A stretch of 64,000 bases of DNA from Narthecium ossifragum (GCA_963920575.1 OY986966.1:25821717-25885716), one strand, 5' to 3'. Positions 12,233-24,987 are shown, counted from the first letter of the stretch. The notes: generated by a model not told the origin, from the sequence alone. Program-made: numbers and translations.

Positions 12233-12938
12233 GAGAAGATAAATAGGAAAGCTAATGCGGATGGCCTTAAACATATGGGTTAGCAATCAGGGGACAAGGT
12301 GGGTTAAGATGGGCCATACGAAACAGATCCGGCTTGGCATTATTCTTGCTCTTTGGGCCTACAGACCCGGCCTAAACTTCAGCCTCTAATAAACTACGAA
12401 GCCATGACCCATAGCCCATGGCCTGTGGACTGGGTCGATATCCGTTGGCCATTGGGCTGCTATACAGGAATGGCCTAAAAGTTTACGATCAGGACCATTC
12501 CGGTAGGATCATGGATTTTTATTTGTTGTCTACAATTTATTTATTTTCTTCTTTAGGACCATGGTCTTATTTTTTTGCAGCGACATGACAATGGCAAGCT
12601 TAATTGTTGTTGGGACAGTAGAGAATGCTTTCCACACCTACAAAATTGGTCAAATTGGTACAGATATATGGATTTCTCCTTGGCTTGAGACTAGTCTCGA
12701 CCCAATCGTCCAACTGGTTGTTTCTAAGTTTCCTTAGATGCTGGGACTGATGACTTGTCATGTGAGCTGAATTGAATTCGATCCAAGAAAAATGTGAAGC
12801 GCATGGTAGTGTTGTTGTTAAAGTTGCCAGCTTGATGATGTCATGCAAACCAAGCAAGAAATGAGACGCGGAACTTATATTCTAGAAATGAAAAGAACTT
12901 TAGAGGAGGCATCCAAGTTCTTTATGTTTGAAAAGTCT
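12233..12938. other. Intergenic, nothing firm
   Basis: Frames at 12600-12857 (-) and 12843-13064 (+) have no recognisable motif and overlap repeat sequence. I see no supported gene. Confidence 0.3.
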
Positions 12939-13330
12939 TTGATGAAACCAAACATGGAAATGTTTAACTTAACTTTTGGTTTATTGACCAAAGACACAAA
13001 ACTCTTGTTTGATCCGGGGACACGAAAAGCGAGAATAAGTGAAAATAAGGGATTTTGGGAATAAATAGAAAAATGAGGATAATGGATTTTGAGAATAAAT
13101 AGAAAAAATGAGGATAATGGATTTTGGATTAGAAAAAAGTGAGGATAATGAATAATGATTAAAAAGTGAGGATAAATCAGTAATGATTATTTAGGGATAA
13201 GTGATGATAAGAGATTCATGGGCTAGAAAAGGTGAAAATAAAGTTATTCTTTGAAAATAAAATAAAAATAGAATGAGATAAGTAAATTATATTTAAAAAT
13301 AAAATAAGAGATAAAGGGAATCATCCCCGC
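12939..13330. repeat. Long direct repeat, copy 1
   Basis: About 390 bp, starting TTGATGAAAC and ending CATCCCCGC, repeated in the same orientation at 14154-14519. It is AT-rich with internal GAGGATAATGG-type subrepeats. The pair flanks a nested hAT-type MITE. It could be a duplicated non-autonomous element or a degenerate LTR pair; the ends do not show TG...CA. Confidence 0.6.
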
Positions 13331-13344
13331 ATTAGGCCCCGTTT

Positions 13345-14088
13345 GGTACGCGTAGGGGTGTGCAACGAGTCGGGTAACCCGTTTCGACCCGGTCAAAACA
13401 CCTGACCCGAGCCTTAACGGGCGGGTTTGACCCGACCCGTTATGGTGAAAAACGAGTTGAGTAATGGGTATTCAATTTTTTTATTACGGGTTAATCCGTT
13501 TACTTGTTAAAATTAAAATAAATTGAAAAATGACATATTGTCTAACCCGAGTCACCCCGCTGACTCAACAATCTCTTTTCGATTCTTTGGTTGTATGCTT
13601 TTCTGTAATTGTAACCTTAGGGGCATTACTTCTTCTGAGATAGGTACGTATTCGTCATGTTTGGGCTCTAGTATCCAATTCTTACGAAGAAATGCCACAA
13701 TTGGATCCTATTCCATTGTAATGCTTATTTTGGTCATGTCTCTTGTTATATTGTTTTATATTTCGTGATATGTATGCTGAAATTATTTTCAATTCTGAAA
13801 TGTCAATACTGCTGCCTTCTTATGTTGTACTCAAGCAAAGAATGTGCTTTAGCTTTTTTGTTTGGAAGATGGCTAATTAGAGATTTGAACAAGGTTGAGA
13901 AATCATCCTAAAATCCTGAAAAAATAACATGTTAAACGGGTTAACCTGTACATATTTACCCATTTACCTGTTAAAAAATAGCAGGTTAATGGATGGGTCA
14001 CAAGGGTGTGCAAAATTAATGGGTCGGATCCGACCCGCACCGCACCCATTTACCTGTGACCCGACCCGTTGCAACCCCTAGGTACATG
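13345..14088. mobile_element. hAT-type MITE with degenerate 8-bp TSD
   Basis: The element spans 13353-14080. Its ends are inverted: left TAGGGGTGTGCAACGAGTCG, right in reverse complement TAGGGGTTGCAACGGGTCGG. Flanks GGTACGCG (13345-13352) and GGTACATG (14081-14088) match at 6 of 8 bases, as an aged hAT TSD would. The interior repeats GGGTTAACCCGT-like words and has no transposase. It sits just inside a Tourist-type left end (TTAGGCCCCGTTTGG at 13332), so it is nested in an older element. Confidence 0.65.
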
Positions 14089-14153
14089 GATAGTTAACCC
14101 GGGAGATAACTTTTATCCCGAATTAAGAAGAGAATATTCCTCTTATTCCACCC

Positions 14154-14519
14154 TTGATGAAACCCAAACATGGAAATGTTTAACTTAATTTTTGGTTCAT
14201 TGACCCGAGACACAGAACTCTTGTTTGATTTGGTATAGAAAAAGCGAGAATAAATGAAAATAAGAGATTTAAAAAAATAGAAAAAACGTGGATAATGGAT
14301 TTTAGGGTTAGAAAAGATGAGAATAATAAATAATAATTAAAAATCTAAAATAAATCAGTAATCATTGATTTATCGGAGGATAAGTGATGATAAGAGATTT
14401 AAAGCTAGAAAAAATGAGGATAAAATTATTCTTTGAAAAATAATAAATAAATAATAATGGAGTGAGATAAGTAAATTATATTTAAAAATAAAATAAGAGA
14501 TAAATGAAATCATCCCCGC
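14154..14519. repeat. Long direct repeat, copy 2
   Basis: Second copy of the repeat at 12939-13330, with the same start and the same CATCCCCGC end and scattered substitutions and small indels. Confidence 0.6.
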
Positions 14520-14625
14520 GTGACACAAAGTCAAACCGGGGCAAGGGGACTAGACTTACTTTTAGGGGTTTTTGTTGGGAGCAACATAATATGGACTTAT
14601 CCTACTAATAAAACCTACATCATTA

Positions 14626-14825
14626 NNNNNNNNNNNNNNNNNNNNNNNNNNNNNNNNNNNNNNNNNNNNNNNNNNNNNNNNNNNNNNNNNNNNNNNNNNN
14701 NNNNNNNNNNNNNNNNNNNNNNNNNNNNNNNNNNNNNNNNNNNNNNNNNNNNNNNNNNNNNNNNNNNNNNNNNNNNNNNNNNNNNNNNNNNNNNNNNNNN
14801 NNNNNNNNNNNNNNNNNNNNNNNNN
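14626..14825. other. Assembly gap (200 N)
   Basis: Exactly 200 N bases, a round number typical of a scaffolding placeholder, so the real gap length is unknown. It lies about 250 bp upstream of the CONSTANS-like start and may hide promoter sequence. Confidence 0.99.
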
Positions 14826-15028
14826 GGGACAAGATGCCACATTGATGCCATTCCCATCCACAATCCAAGCCCTTCTCTCTCTCTCTCTCTCTCTGTGTCA
14901 AACATCCCTTTCCAATCCTCCCTCCAATCCATCCTTACCACCTTCTGATATCCTCCTCCACCCACTGCCTCGCCAAGCAACCATGCGTTACCATTATTCT
15001 TCTCCTCTCTCTTTGGTCTTTGCATAGG

Positions 15029-15059
<31 letters not shown>

Positions 15060-15079
15060 GGTCCCCGGCCAACGGCAAC
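14826..15079 (+). promoter_or_regulatory. CONSTANS-like 5' UTR with CT and GAA microsatellites
   Basis: Directly upstream of the ATG at 15080. Holds a (CT)n run near 14873-14894, a common feature of plant 5' leaders, and a (GAA)n run at 15029-15058. In-frame codons continue upstream through the GAA run, but no ATG precedes 15080 in that frame. Confidence 0.45.
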
Positions 15080-17231
15080 ATGTGTGAGGATAACGATGAG
15101 CTTGCCAAGCAACAAGAAGATCAGCAACAGCACCAGCAGGAGGGCTGCGACTTCTGCAGCGAGGCGGCGGCGGTCGTCTACTGCCGCGCGGACGCCGCGC
15201 GGCTCTGCCTGCGCTGCGACCGCCACGTGCACGCCGCCAACTCGGTCTCGGCGCGCCACTCGCGAGCGCTGCTGTGCGACGTCTGCCGCGCCACGGCTGC
15301 GGCGATCCTCTGTGGCTCTCACCGGATGGTGTTCTGTATGAACTGTGACTTTGATGCTCATGATTTCAGTAAAGATAGGGTCCAGCATCCCGATCGACGC
15401 GCGGTGGAGGTGTTCTCTGGTTCCCCGGCGGTGGCGGAGCTCGCGGGGTTTCTTGCAGTTGGTGGGGATGGGAAGGCGGTGGCGGAGGGATGGGGAGCGG
15501 ATGAAGCATGGATGTGGGAGACGCAGCCAGTGTTTAGCTTGGAGGATCTTATAGTTCCTACTACTTCTTTTCATGGTTTCCAAGCTATAGGAAATCCACC
15601 TTTGCCTAAGGTATGTAAAATTAATCAAACGTCCCTTTGATTGCCTCTTTCGTTCGATTTAATTTAGTTGTATGCTAGCATAGATAAGCTACTGGAAATT
15701 TGGGTTTTCTTCATATATATATAGAGAGATGTTAATTAGCTCTTGGATTTTTGGTTAATTGGTCCAAATTTCTTATTTAGTTGCTTTTAGGGTTCTTAGC
15801 GTCGAGTTGATCTGTTGCAATAGAACGGAACCTCTGTTCAATTAACTCCGTATAAAGCAGAAATTTTAGTATAGTTGTTGAGAAAACTAGCTTATCTTTG
15901 CTTTGTTCTATTTGTTTATGAGCATATAGATTATATTCTCTCTTTGGGAAGTTTCCTTGCGTTTATTGCTATCTAGTTGATTCGATGTGTTCATCAAACT
16001 AGGGGTCGCAAGGTCTGTGATTCATCTGCTAATCTTACAAAGCTTTTCATTAGGCGTATTCTAATTAGGAAAAAAACATAAGTGTGCTTGTAATTTTGGA
16101 ATTATTTCAGAATAGCAAAACATCCCTTGCCTTTCAGAATAGCAAAATATGCAACAATGGACATGAACCATTTAAACTCAGGATCTCTGCTCTAATACCA
16201 TTTTTAAATTGACCAAATAGCACAAAATTTTAAGCTGATAGGAAGAGGTGAGTTTATTTATTATAGTCTAACAACATCGTCGTCCTTTCTCAAAAAAAAA
16301 ATTCAGTTGATCTTGCGTGGTTGACATGTTTGATCTCGAAGCCTTATATCTTTCTGACGAAGAAAAAAACCAAGGGGAATGTAATCTGACATCTCTTCTT
16401 AATGGATCAGAACCGGAATGTGGCTTGTGGGAAATATAAGGAAGAAACGCTCCGTCAGCTTCATGATCTGATGGAATCTGAAGGCCATGTGAACAAAGAT
16501 CATTGGCAACTTGAACCAACTATGGAGGAACAACAGCTGAATCTTCAAGCAGGAAATATGTATTCTGATCTAAATCGTGATCCGACTGGCATAACTGTAC
16601 CGATTTCTGAGGTATAGATTCACTTTTCCTGCTGTTAAGTAACAAACTTCTTTTGTCCAAATACATGAACATTTTATAGTAATGTTAAATGCTTAGTTTG
16701 ATTACTTAACTCTTGCAGGTTAATCCCTTCCTATGGAACTCCAGCAGCTGCAATGAGGTGAATAACCCTGTGGTATTCCAACCTCAACAATTTTCAGGGA
16801 GCTCCTCTGGCATAAATCCATCTGCTTTAGATGTGGCTGCTGATGTTCCTGCTGGCACAAATCAACAAAGCAATGGTGGTGAGGATCCTGTTATGAGAGA
16901 GCAAATGCTATCGCTGCAGTCCAGGGGTGGATATGAGTTTCTAGGCCCTGATAGAGGCTCTGCCCTTACAAGATACAAGGAGAAGAGGAAAACAAGGAGG
17001 TAACTCAAAAACTATGAATCTCTTTAGATCTTCATGAAAACATGCTCAACAATTTAGTTGCGCTATCAAATTGACCAGACAATTTCTTACTGCTACCTGT
17101 GTTTTGTTCTTGATGTCGATCTTAACAGATATGATAAGCTTATACGATATGAATCACGGAAGGCTCGTGCTGACAGCAGGGTGAGGATCAAGGGGCGTTT
17201 TGCGAAGGGAAATCAAGAAGAGAAGTCTTGA
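15080..17231 (+). CDS. CONSTANS-like transcription factor (two B-boxes + CCT)
   Basis: Four exons, 15080-15610, 16411-16611, 16719-16999 and 17129-17231, give 371 residues with clean GT-AG introns. B-box 1 has the ligand spacing C23-x2-C26-x8-C35-x7-C43-x2-C46-x4-H51-x8-H60. B-box 2 keeps C66, C69, C78, C86, C89, H94 and H102 although its sequence has diverged. The C-terminal CCT domain (about 329-364) contains [19 protein letters not shown] and IKGRF. The two-box plus CCT layout, with a diverged second box and the exon pattern, suits the COL13/14/15 branch better than CONSTANS itself; this is inference. Such proteins act in the nucleus in light and photoperiod signalling and bind NF-Y partners through CCT. 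The start is the first in-frame ATG, next to a 200-N gap. Confidence 0.93.
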
Positions 17232-18001
17232 ATTGTTTGCAAGCTCCTGCATCTAGCTGACTTGATTGTTACAACATCTACTCAATAAGAGGGCTGTCTA
17301 CTATCTATGCACACTGGCTTTGGGATTGCTCAACTGCCTTAACTGGAGCAGAGTGGGTGTTATTCAATATGACGGAAGATGCAAGCCATGGCTGTTCAAC
17401 AAGTAAAACATGGTAGAACCAAGATCTTGGTAAGGTACTTTTGTGGTGTTTACTATGTTGTATGATAAATAAGGGAGTGGTCATAAAATAGCACAAATGT
17501 TACTAGTTTCTGTGTTGGAATTTAGTCTTTTACACTAATGAATTAGCTGTTCAGGGAAATACTGTGATCCTGTGTATCATTTAAATTTCTCAGAAGATAT
17601 CATCTCCTTATTGTTGTACTTGCTGGCTACTACTATATGATGAGGTTGTGTTGCTTAACCATCTTCATTAGCTTAGTCTGTGGCTTATCTGACAACTAAG
17701 TAATTTTGAGCCGATCGCTAACAATATCAATACTAGTCGTCTTCAGTAACCACTCTCCCATTTTCATGAATTGGAAATCTGGCAACAGCTTGCAAAATCT
17801 TATGCCGTTATCATTGCTTTTCCTATGAACATAATAAATGTGCACCGTGATATATATATAAAGAGTATATAGACTCACTCCTTCCTATCATCTTAGAATC
17901 AAACAAACGTCTAACATTTTGCATTAGCTAGGATCATACCAAGAGATCACAGGAAAGACCAAATTATTCTCGGGGTACATAAAACAAGGAATTTCTCCAC
18001 T
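17232..18001. other. Intergenic between convergent genes
   Basis: The CONSTANS-like 3' UTR and the 3' side of the CASP-like gene meet here. No ORF with recognisable features; a short TA-rich run lies near 17850. Confidence 0.4.
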
Positions 18002-19275
18002 CTATGGGGATCTCTTGTAGAGACTGAAGATAGTAAGCAAGATAAGGAGCACATATGTCAGTGATCCTAGTAATGAGACGATTACCAGAGACCATGACCT
18101 TGGTGCAGAGCTCGTCGTAAACGCTGCAGATCTTGTTCCATCCAGCATGAGAGTTCCCATACTCTCCGAGAACCCCAATGGCTGCTGCTGCTCCATTGCC
18201 GGAGAGGAGAAGGGCCAACACTAGTATGCCCATGATAGAGATGAGTAGTGCCAAGCTCCTTGTACTGGCTCTGTTCAGCATGGATATATGGCTAGGGAGA
18301 TTGCAGAGTATGCACAGGCGATGGCATTCGCTACGATGAAGTATCTGCATTTTTATGAACCAGAGGATGTGAAAATTAACCCAGAAAATTTTATCAATAA
18401 CTTATGCCATTTTTTAAGTTTTATACGTAATTTTAGGCCTTCAACTCTGCATAACAAGTAGTTTATTAACCATTGACATGAAATTAAGAACTCCCAATAC
18501 AGCCTTTTAGAGATTAGGTAGTGTTCTTGAAGGATGGTATTTGTTTTGATTGGGGTATATGGCGCATATATTGGATTTGTTGCGATGTCAATCTTAGAGG
18601 TTAGATGGAACGCACAGTTGTAGCCATTTCATTGGAGTAAATATCCTTTCTTTGATAAAAGCAGCTAGCTATATGGCAATTTCTAAATTAACCATCCAAA
18701 AAACTCCCATTAACATCAAATATTTGTGTTCATGACTATTATGATTACATCGGAGTACTCTCTCTGTTCCTTGTGCAAAGAACAAGATACACTATAGGTA
18801 GAGATGAAGTCAGAGATCAAGATATAATCGATCATGTTCATAAACAACTTGTTCAAACTCTTTCACTTGATGCCTTCACTATATACCAATGAATCTAGGT
18901 CTTTCTTTCTCTTAAATCCATATGTGACCTTATGTATACTTGCAGTATATTTTTTTTTGAGCAGTATGTATTTTTGCATGCAATAATTAGCTGTGAGGGA
19001 TAAAGATCTCAGAAGGCTTACACAAACGCTGAGGAGTACTTGGACTCGGCTGCAGCTGTAACTGAGAGTGGTGCAGAGTTGGGAAGTACTATTTGGATGC
19101 TGATCACCTTCGTCTGTTTGGCCAAGCCCATGACGATGGCTGCTACTAGAGTTGCAGCAATGGTTACGAGCCGGAGTACGTGAACCGACAGCCGCACCGG
19201 GCCCGATTTCGCCATTGCTACGTCCTCACCTCGTCCTGCAACCCCATCAAACCCAGGCTTTGTGTTGGATTCCAT
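18002..19275 (-). pseudogene. CASP-like membrane protein (CASPL1 type), two frameshifts
   Basis: Exon 1 (19275-19022) starts MESNTKPGFDG and holds the first membrane helix (VLRLVTIAATLVAAIVMG), ending in phase 2 at a GTAAGC donor. Exon 2 (18344-18002) gives YFIVANAIACAYSAISLAI, then GNGAAAAIGVLGEYGNSHAGW and a last helix ending LYKRSP. These are CASP-like/DUF588 signatures; such four-helix proteins sit in the plasma membrane as scaffolds. Two shifts break exon 2: an extra TA in GCCATATATCC near 18285 and an extra G in TCTGGTAATC near 18090. Together they add three bases, so the last ~30 codons return to the original frame. Without them the protein would be about 197 residues, normal for the family. 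It is either a recent pseudogene or carries two assembly indels. An AG microsatellite lies just upstream of the ATG. Confidence 0.8.
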
Positions 19276-21375
19276 TAGAGAGAGAGAGAGAGAGAGATGT
19301 GTGAAGAGAACTATACATAAGAAGAGTTTTAATGAGAACAAAATGTCCAGAAGCTAGGGGAATGTACATAGGTAAGCTTACCTCACTTCCCCTAGCTTTA
19401 AGCTTACCTCACTTCCGTTATAACCTCAATAATATATTCCAGATATTCATACATATCATCACTAATAAAAAAACCAGATTATTTTTTTCTAGATTCAACA
19501 ATACAACTCCAAATCTTAATCAAGCTAAAATTATTTTCGGGTTAAAAAATAATTTTATAAAATAGTGAGATATTTTAAGGAAGATAGAGATGAAAGCTGA
19601 CGAGTGCTCTTAACACGGTGCCCATAAAAGCAGTCTCAGAATGCCCTTAAAATAATACAAAGCAAGTCTTAAATGGCCACATTCAAATCAACTACAACTG
19701 GACAAACTTGTCTTCAAGAGTGGAGAACCTTATAGCTATCGCTGAATTCACCGTGTCACCTCTGGAGCCTTCCACCAAGAGGAAATGGGCATAAAAAAAC
19801 TAAGTTATGTGACGCAATGGAATAAGATGGATAGATAGATAGGTTATCACAAAGATATATTGTGGTTGGTTGAGATAAAAGCATCGGATAGGAAGTCCTG
19901 GATTAACTCTTGTGTTGGTTGGCAGCCTGGTATCTGACAAATTTGGGAGGTTGTGGAGCTTTTAATGTGAAGAAGGAACAGAGTTCTCTTTAATGGTGTC
20001 ATCAAAGAGGCCACATGATGCTGCTCTACTGTTCTTATAGTTTGGTTGGTTTCGTAGTTTTTTATTTCATAAGTTGTACTATGGTTTCTGGAAGTCAAGA
20101 GCTTGATTTCATGAAGATAAGGATGTGCACAGCTGCCATAGTGCCATTAATGGCTATCTATATTTGTAATATGTTTTTTTTGTTTTTTTTTTTAAATAAA
20201 ATGAGCCGAAGCTACAATCAACAAGACAGGAGCTTTATCGGGCTTTTGGATCCTGATAATACCTTGATTTTTGTCATATCACGTGATGCAACATCAAATT
20301 ATATCATGGGTTTTTTCTCTCTTTTTTTATGTTTCATATTTAATGGTAATGCACGCCAATTAATGTTTATCTATTTAAATAAGTGCTGCTACTCATGTAT
20401 TTTAATAAGAGTTGTTCGTGATTTGGATGTGAAGCAAGGCCGCTGTATTATATGGTTGTCACATTAATTGTAGAAAAACCTTGCTGTGATGTATTATATG
20501 GTTAATTAATTGATGCTTAGGGCAATTTCGACTAGAGGTAGGCTTTACATTTAACGTTGATTTGATATTTCTCTGCCTAACTCTGTGTAATGGAACAACA
20601 TAGTGTAATGATTAATGAACCACAGTTTAGGCTTTTTGCATTAATTAGCTCCGATTTGATGCAACCATGATAGGTAGCGGTTGATTTGGTGTCTCTGTCT
20701 ACCTTTGTATGAAGAAAAAAATTAGAAAATTGATTGACCAAGAACATAGCTTTTAATGAAGTTTTTTTACTGCAATGTGAAATTTTTTTACACCAGACTC
20801 GATAAAAACCTTACCGATCTTATCCCCTAAAGTCAGATAAAATGGCTCAACTAGTCAAAAAAAAAAAAAAAAAACAACTTACCAATTTATCAACTACACC
20901 GATTGTTTGCTTCAAATTAAGTTAGGTGAATTTTAAGTATTTGAAACAAAAAAAAATTAAGTTAGGTGAAACATTTAAGTATGTGACAAATCCTTCACAT
21001 GCGTTGCTCATTATGGTTACCTAATGTGATGTACGTTGCCTTTCTTCATCAATCCCAAACAAACTGACACTGTTTGGTATGGCAGTCATGATTCATGACC
21101 CTACTTGTTTAGCAAATTGTCATTAAATCTGGGACTAAGTTGGCGAGAGTGAGCTATTAGTTAAGAGTCGAAACTTACTTTAGGCACCCCTTTCATCATT
21201 AACTACCTTGAAATATTTTTAACGTATAGAGTTCATACATCCATAGCAAAGCTATCTATAATCACTATCTGATATAGTGATATGGCATACCTGATGCCTG
21301 ATGGAAACTACAAAAACAAAGTGGATGCCAATGGCCATGTAGCAGCCACAGGAAGAGCTCCTTAATTACAGGAGG
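19276..21375. other. Intergenic, nothing firm
   Basis: Mostly AT-rich. A 150-codon frame at 20015-20467 is rich in F, L and Y and has no domain; I treat it as chance. A short duplicated AGCTTACCTCACTTCC occurs near 19375-19415, and an A-run follows CTCAACTAGTC near 20860, resembling a LINE tail. Confidence 0.35.
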
Positions 21376-22180
21376 CCATGGAATCTGAACACAAGCCTTG
21401 CAGGACTGCAGCGCAGTCCGGCCTCCCCCGTCGTTAGCAAGCAGTTCAATAAGTTCGATGCCATGCTAAGGCTCTTGCAGTCCATGACCACATTGGCAGC
21501 AGTCGTGAGCAAACAGACCAAACTCGTCAGCTTCTCGCAAGTTCCCTCCACCGTGGCCGTCGCCGCCAAGTTCAATCAACTTCCATCCCTCACGTCCATT
21601 TCATTGCGTAGTTTACCCTGTCAATCATACTGGTCTCTACTCGGCACCGTATTCCTGAACGTGCCAGCAACACAAGTATATCGGCACATATCTGGTAATT
21701 TATCAGCACGATACGTGTGTGTATATTATATATATACGCCAGTCCATGCCAAATGATACGAGAATCCGAATCCAATCCCAGTTACTGCTCATTGACATGG
21801 TATTACAGCTCATGTTTCCCATACTAAAGGAATTCCAAAGCATCCTTAATAGTATAACAAATCAAAAATTTTCAGCAGTTCAATATGATTCATTTGTGAA
21901 AATAAGGAGAAAAAACAACATATATAGCAGTATTTTCTTGACTCCAAACTCTGAACTCTAATTCGTATTGCTCATTGCGTCATGGAGGTAATGGTTGGAA
22001 TGGTGGCTTCAGCCAATGGTGCACTGGCTGAAAATGGATACAAAGGTCTGTAAGGGTACTTCACATGCTGGCTGGAGCAAGGCTTGTGACAACAAAAAGA
22101 AGTTTTGCAGGTATCTGGGGGCTTCTGTTGCCCTCTCTCTCATAGCATCAGCTTCATTGCTAACAAACAGACTGAAGTGA
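21376..22180 (+). pseudogene. Decayed CASP-like gene relic
   Basis: On the plus strand, ATGGAATCTGAACAC at 21376 starts an exon-1-like segment. After frame breaks it reads MLRLLQSMTTLAAVVSKQT and FSQVPSTVAVAAKFNQLPSL, matching the first helix and the following segment of CASP-like proteins. At about 21981-22180 a second segment reads VASANGALAENGYKG, then GTSHAGWSKACDNKKKFCRY and GASVALSLIASASLL, matching the second loop and last helix. The middle is lost and there are several stops. A paralogue of the gene at 18002-19275, on the opposite strand. Confidence 0.7.
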
Positions 22181-23295
22181 AATCTCATGCTTTCATAGTT
22201 CAAAAACATGATAAAACTACAGAAATATCACACAAGACATTGAAGAAGTACCTTTTTGTGCTGATTTCCAGTTTATGAGCGAAGCCAAAGGGATGTTTGA
22301 ACTGAATGGCCGCCTGCTACATTAGCAATGCAGATGTCCAATGTCAACGGTGGTCGCTTTTCCTATTGATTGTCCCCTTGCAAGATATCTCCGGTTCGGA
22401 GGCGACATTAAAGTGACCGCGACAGACTGCTGGAATAATTATCTCATATTTTGATCCAGAAAAGATGATGACTAGTTGCATTTTTCGACAAATTACTCAT
22501 CGCCTTGCTGTCACTGGACAGATCAATTTGATGTCGCCACCGACCTTAGATATCTTTCAAAAGAATAAGCAATACACGAAGCAGCCACCAATGACATAGG
22601 ACATATAAACGGCTTCTCTATATTTGTTCCAAGGATTTAATGTGACCTTGAATCAAGACAATAGTAGGGGTTCACAAGGGCTAAAGCTGAGGTTATAGAC
22701 TAGACTAGAAAACAGTGGAAGCATCGAGAATTTTAGGGTTCAAAGAGGTGTGCTGAGATGAAATATAAGAAGGTTAGCTGGAGTCATACATTTTGTGCAA
22801 CTCCTGGATCCTTACTTAGGTTGGACATGCATGTCATGCTCTCGCATGCGTTGGTGGTTCCTCAACGGCTTCAAATTTGCAAGCTTTCATCACCTAACAG
22901 TAATAATATACAGGTTGATAACATCATGCAAAACTAATGCAAAGCACCAGTTAGATTCTCCATTTTCCTAGTACATTTTCTGATAGCCATATATCAATCA
23001 TACTTATGTTAACATTTCTTGATAGATGCGCTTAAACTAGGCTCATTCCAACAAATTCTGAAAGTGATCTTTTACTACAGCAAAATCCAGTAGGGAATGT
23101 ATATAATCTGTGATGCAAAAAATCAGTTCATTGGCTCGTACATACACCACGCCATCTTGTGTGGCTCCATATAATAGCTCTGTTACATTACATTTCTTCA
23201 ACTGATAAACAGGATTCATTTTCCAAAAACAACTCACAATACATCACAGGCTTCTTGATCCAAAACATGATATTAATTAGCACCACTCCCTGCTT
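22181..23295. other. Intergenic, nothing recognised
   Basis: No coding motif or bounded repeat identified by eye. Confidence 0.3.
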
Positions 23296-23400
23296 CATGA
23301 AGCTAATGCAGGGAGAGTGGCTTCTTCAGCTGGTGCCCTAGGTGCTGCAAATAGATATACAGGTCTGAAGGCTAATTCAGATGTTGGCTAAACCAAAAGC
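23296..23400 (+). pseudogene. CASP-like exon fragment
   Basis: One frame reads ANAGRVASSAGALGAANRY then TGLKANSDVG before a stop, resembling the SxGAAGAL..LGLKGNSHVGW segment between helices of CASP-like proteins. It is a short, decayed third copy in the local family, in the same orientation as the relic at 21376. Confidence 0.5.
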
Positions 23401-24987
23401 TTGTGACATGATAATACTCATGGTCTTAGTATTGGTGCAATCATACACTCAGGGAACATTACTATCAGTATACATGCTTTTATCTGGTCATTGAAATGTT
23501 GTTGTCAAAACTTTGACAAAAGGTACTGATGCATTTACATCTATTATCACTAGACAGAAACCTTCTTCTGCTATTTCTTAGCTGCATTCAAAACATTGTT
23601 CAAAATGGAAAGAAACATGCTTCTTATGTCATGCAAGCCATATTCACAAAATATACTGATTAACTGCAAAACACAATGGTGATCTCATATCATACAAATA
23701 AGTTGTAGTATCTATTTCGTGTTTTTATATACAAGTCACTAAAGCAGTGATAATTTGATGTAGGTAGTGTTCACAGATTCTATTAGTCAGGCGGGGAAAT
23801 AGAAAGCAACTCACTCAATCTTCACACATGTAGGTCAGAAACCTCCATATGTTTGAAAGCAAAGCCACCTTAAAAATCACAAGATGTAAATCTGACTGGA
23901 TTGAGCAATGTAGAAACTCATAGACTTACATTAAAGGAACTCCATGAACTTATCTGTTTCATTGTTTAAATTTTTATTAGCAAGTACAAGTATACATCGT
24001 TTTGCTGTTGGGGACTGAACATTATGTCAAGCATTCAAAGATCAAACAGAAAACTTCAAGAGTTTGAACATAATAGAGCGCTCAATAAGAATACAGAAAT
24101 TTTACAATATGAAAATAGAATACTGCTATGATGGTTTATTCACCTAAAAAGTGAAACGAAAGTACCAATTAGCATCTCCAAAATAAAACACCCACCTTAA
24201 TAAGCAGACTTCGAACTATGCACTCATTTAGTCATTATCGCTTACAAGCAACAAGTAAGAAATAACTTAAGAACACAAATCACAGTGTAATTGACAAGAC
24301 TCCAAAAAGATAATGAAAGGAACGAATATAAATTTATCGAGAACATGGAGCAGGACGTATTGAGGAAAAATGAATACTATAATATGTTAGTAGCATCTTC
24401 TCAAATGATCCAATTAACTCAAGGAAGATCACCCAAAACCATATGTCATCTACTACATTTGTTATCATAACGAAGTATATACTATATCGGAATCAGGCAA
24501 AGCAGAAAGAAAACTGCTAGCACTACGTACCTGCACACTTAAAAGTAAGTTATCTAAGCAGAGGAAGACATTGAATGAGCATAATCTCTAAAAAAAATTA
24601 TCAATAGATGCACCTAAATAAAATAGTTCCAGAAAGCATTAACAGGAATATTAGAAAGTGCTGTCTGTGCCCTATCCATGACGAGTTAGAAGGCAGAGAA
24701 CCATACTTACGGATCAATTACAAACTTCATGCTGAACATTTGAGAACTTATTCGGAACTCACTACACACTCATAGCCTTTGTTATTTGTTAGAAAAAGAA
24801 TCAGAAGCAACAAGCAAAATTATTGTACAAGTTGCTCATTGACAAAAGCCCAAGAGAAATGAAAAATTGCATAGAAGCAAAAGCAAGGGCATACCAAACG
24901 ATCGAATAGTCAACAATGCAATTGGCAATACCTCGAATCTCCACTCTTTTCCTCAAATTTACAAGAAACCTCTGATCATGAAACCTC
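23401..24987. other. Intergenic, DVR downstream side
   Basis: AT-rich with no supported ORF. The part next to 24988 will contain the DVR 3' UTR because the gene is on the minus strand. Confidence 0.35.

Noticed and set aside
12939..14519. LTR retrotransposon interpretation of the direct repeats
   Set aside because: No TG...CA ends, primer-binding site, polypurine tract or internal protein could be identified, and the interior is explained largely by a MITE.
14562..15628. Frames running through the N gap, including a 337-codon minus-strand frame
   Set aside because: They include unknown bases and are antisense to the CONSTANS-like exon.
20015..20467. 150-codon plus-strand frame rich in hydrophobic residues
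   Set aside because: Composition is that of translated AT-rich DNA with F/L/Y/I runs; no motif, no splice context.
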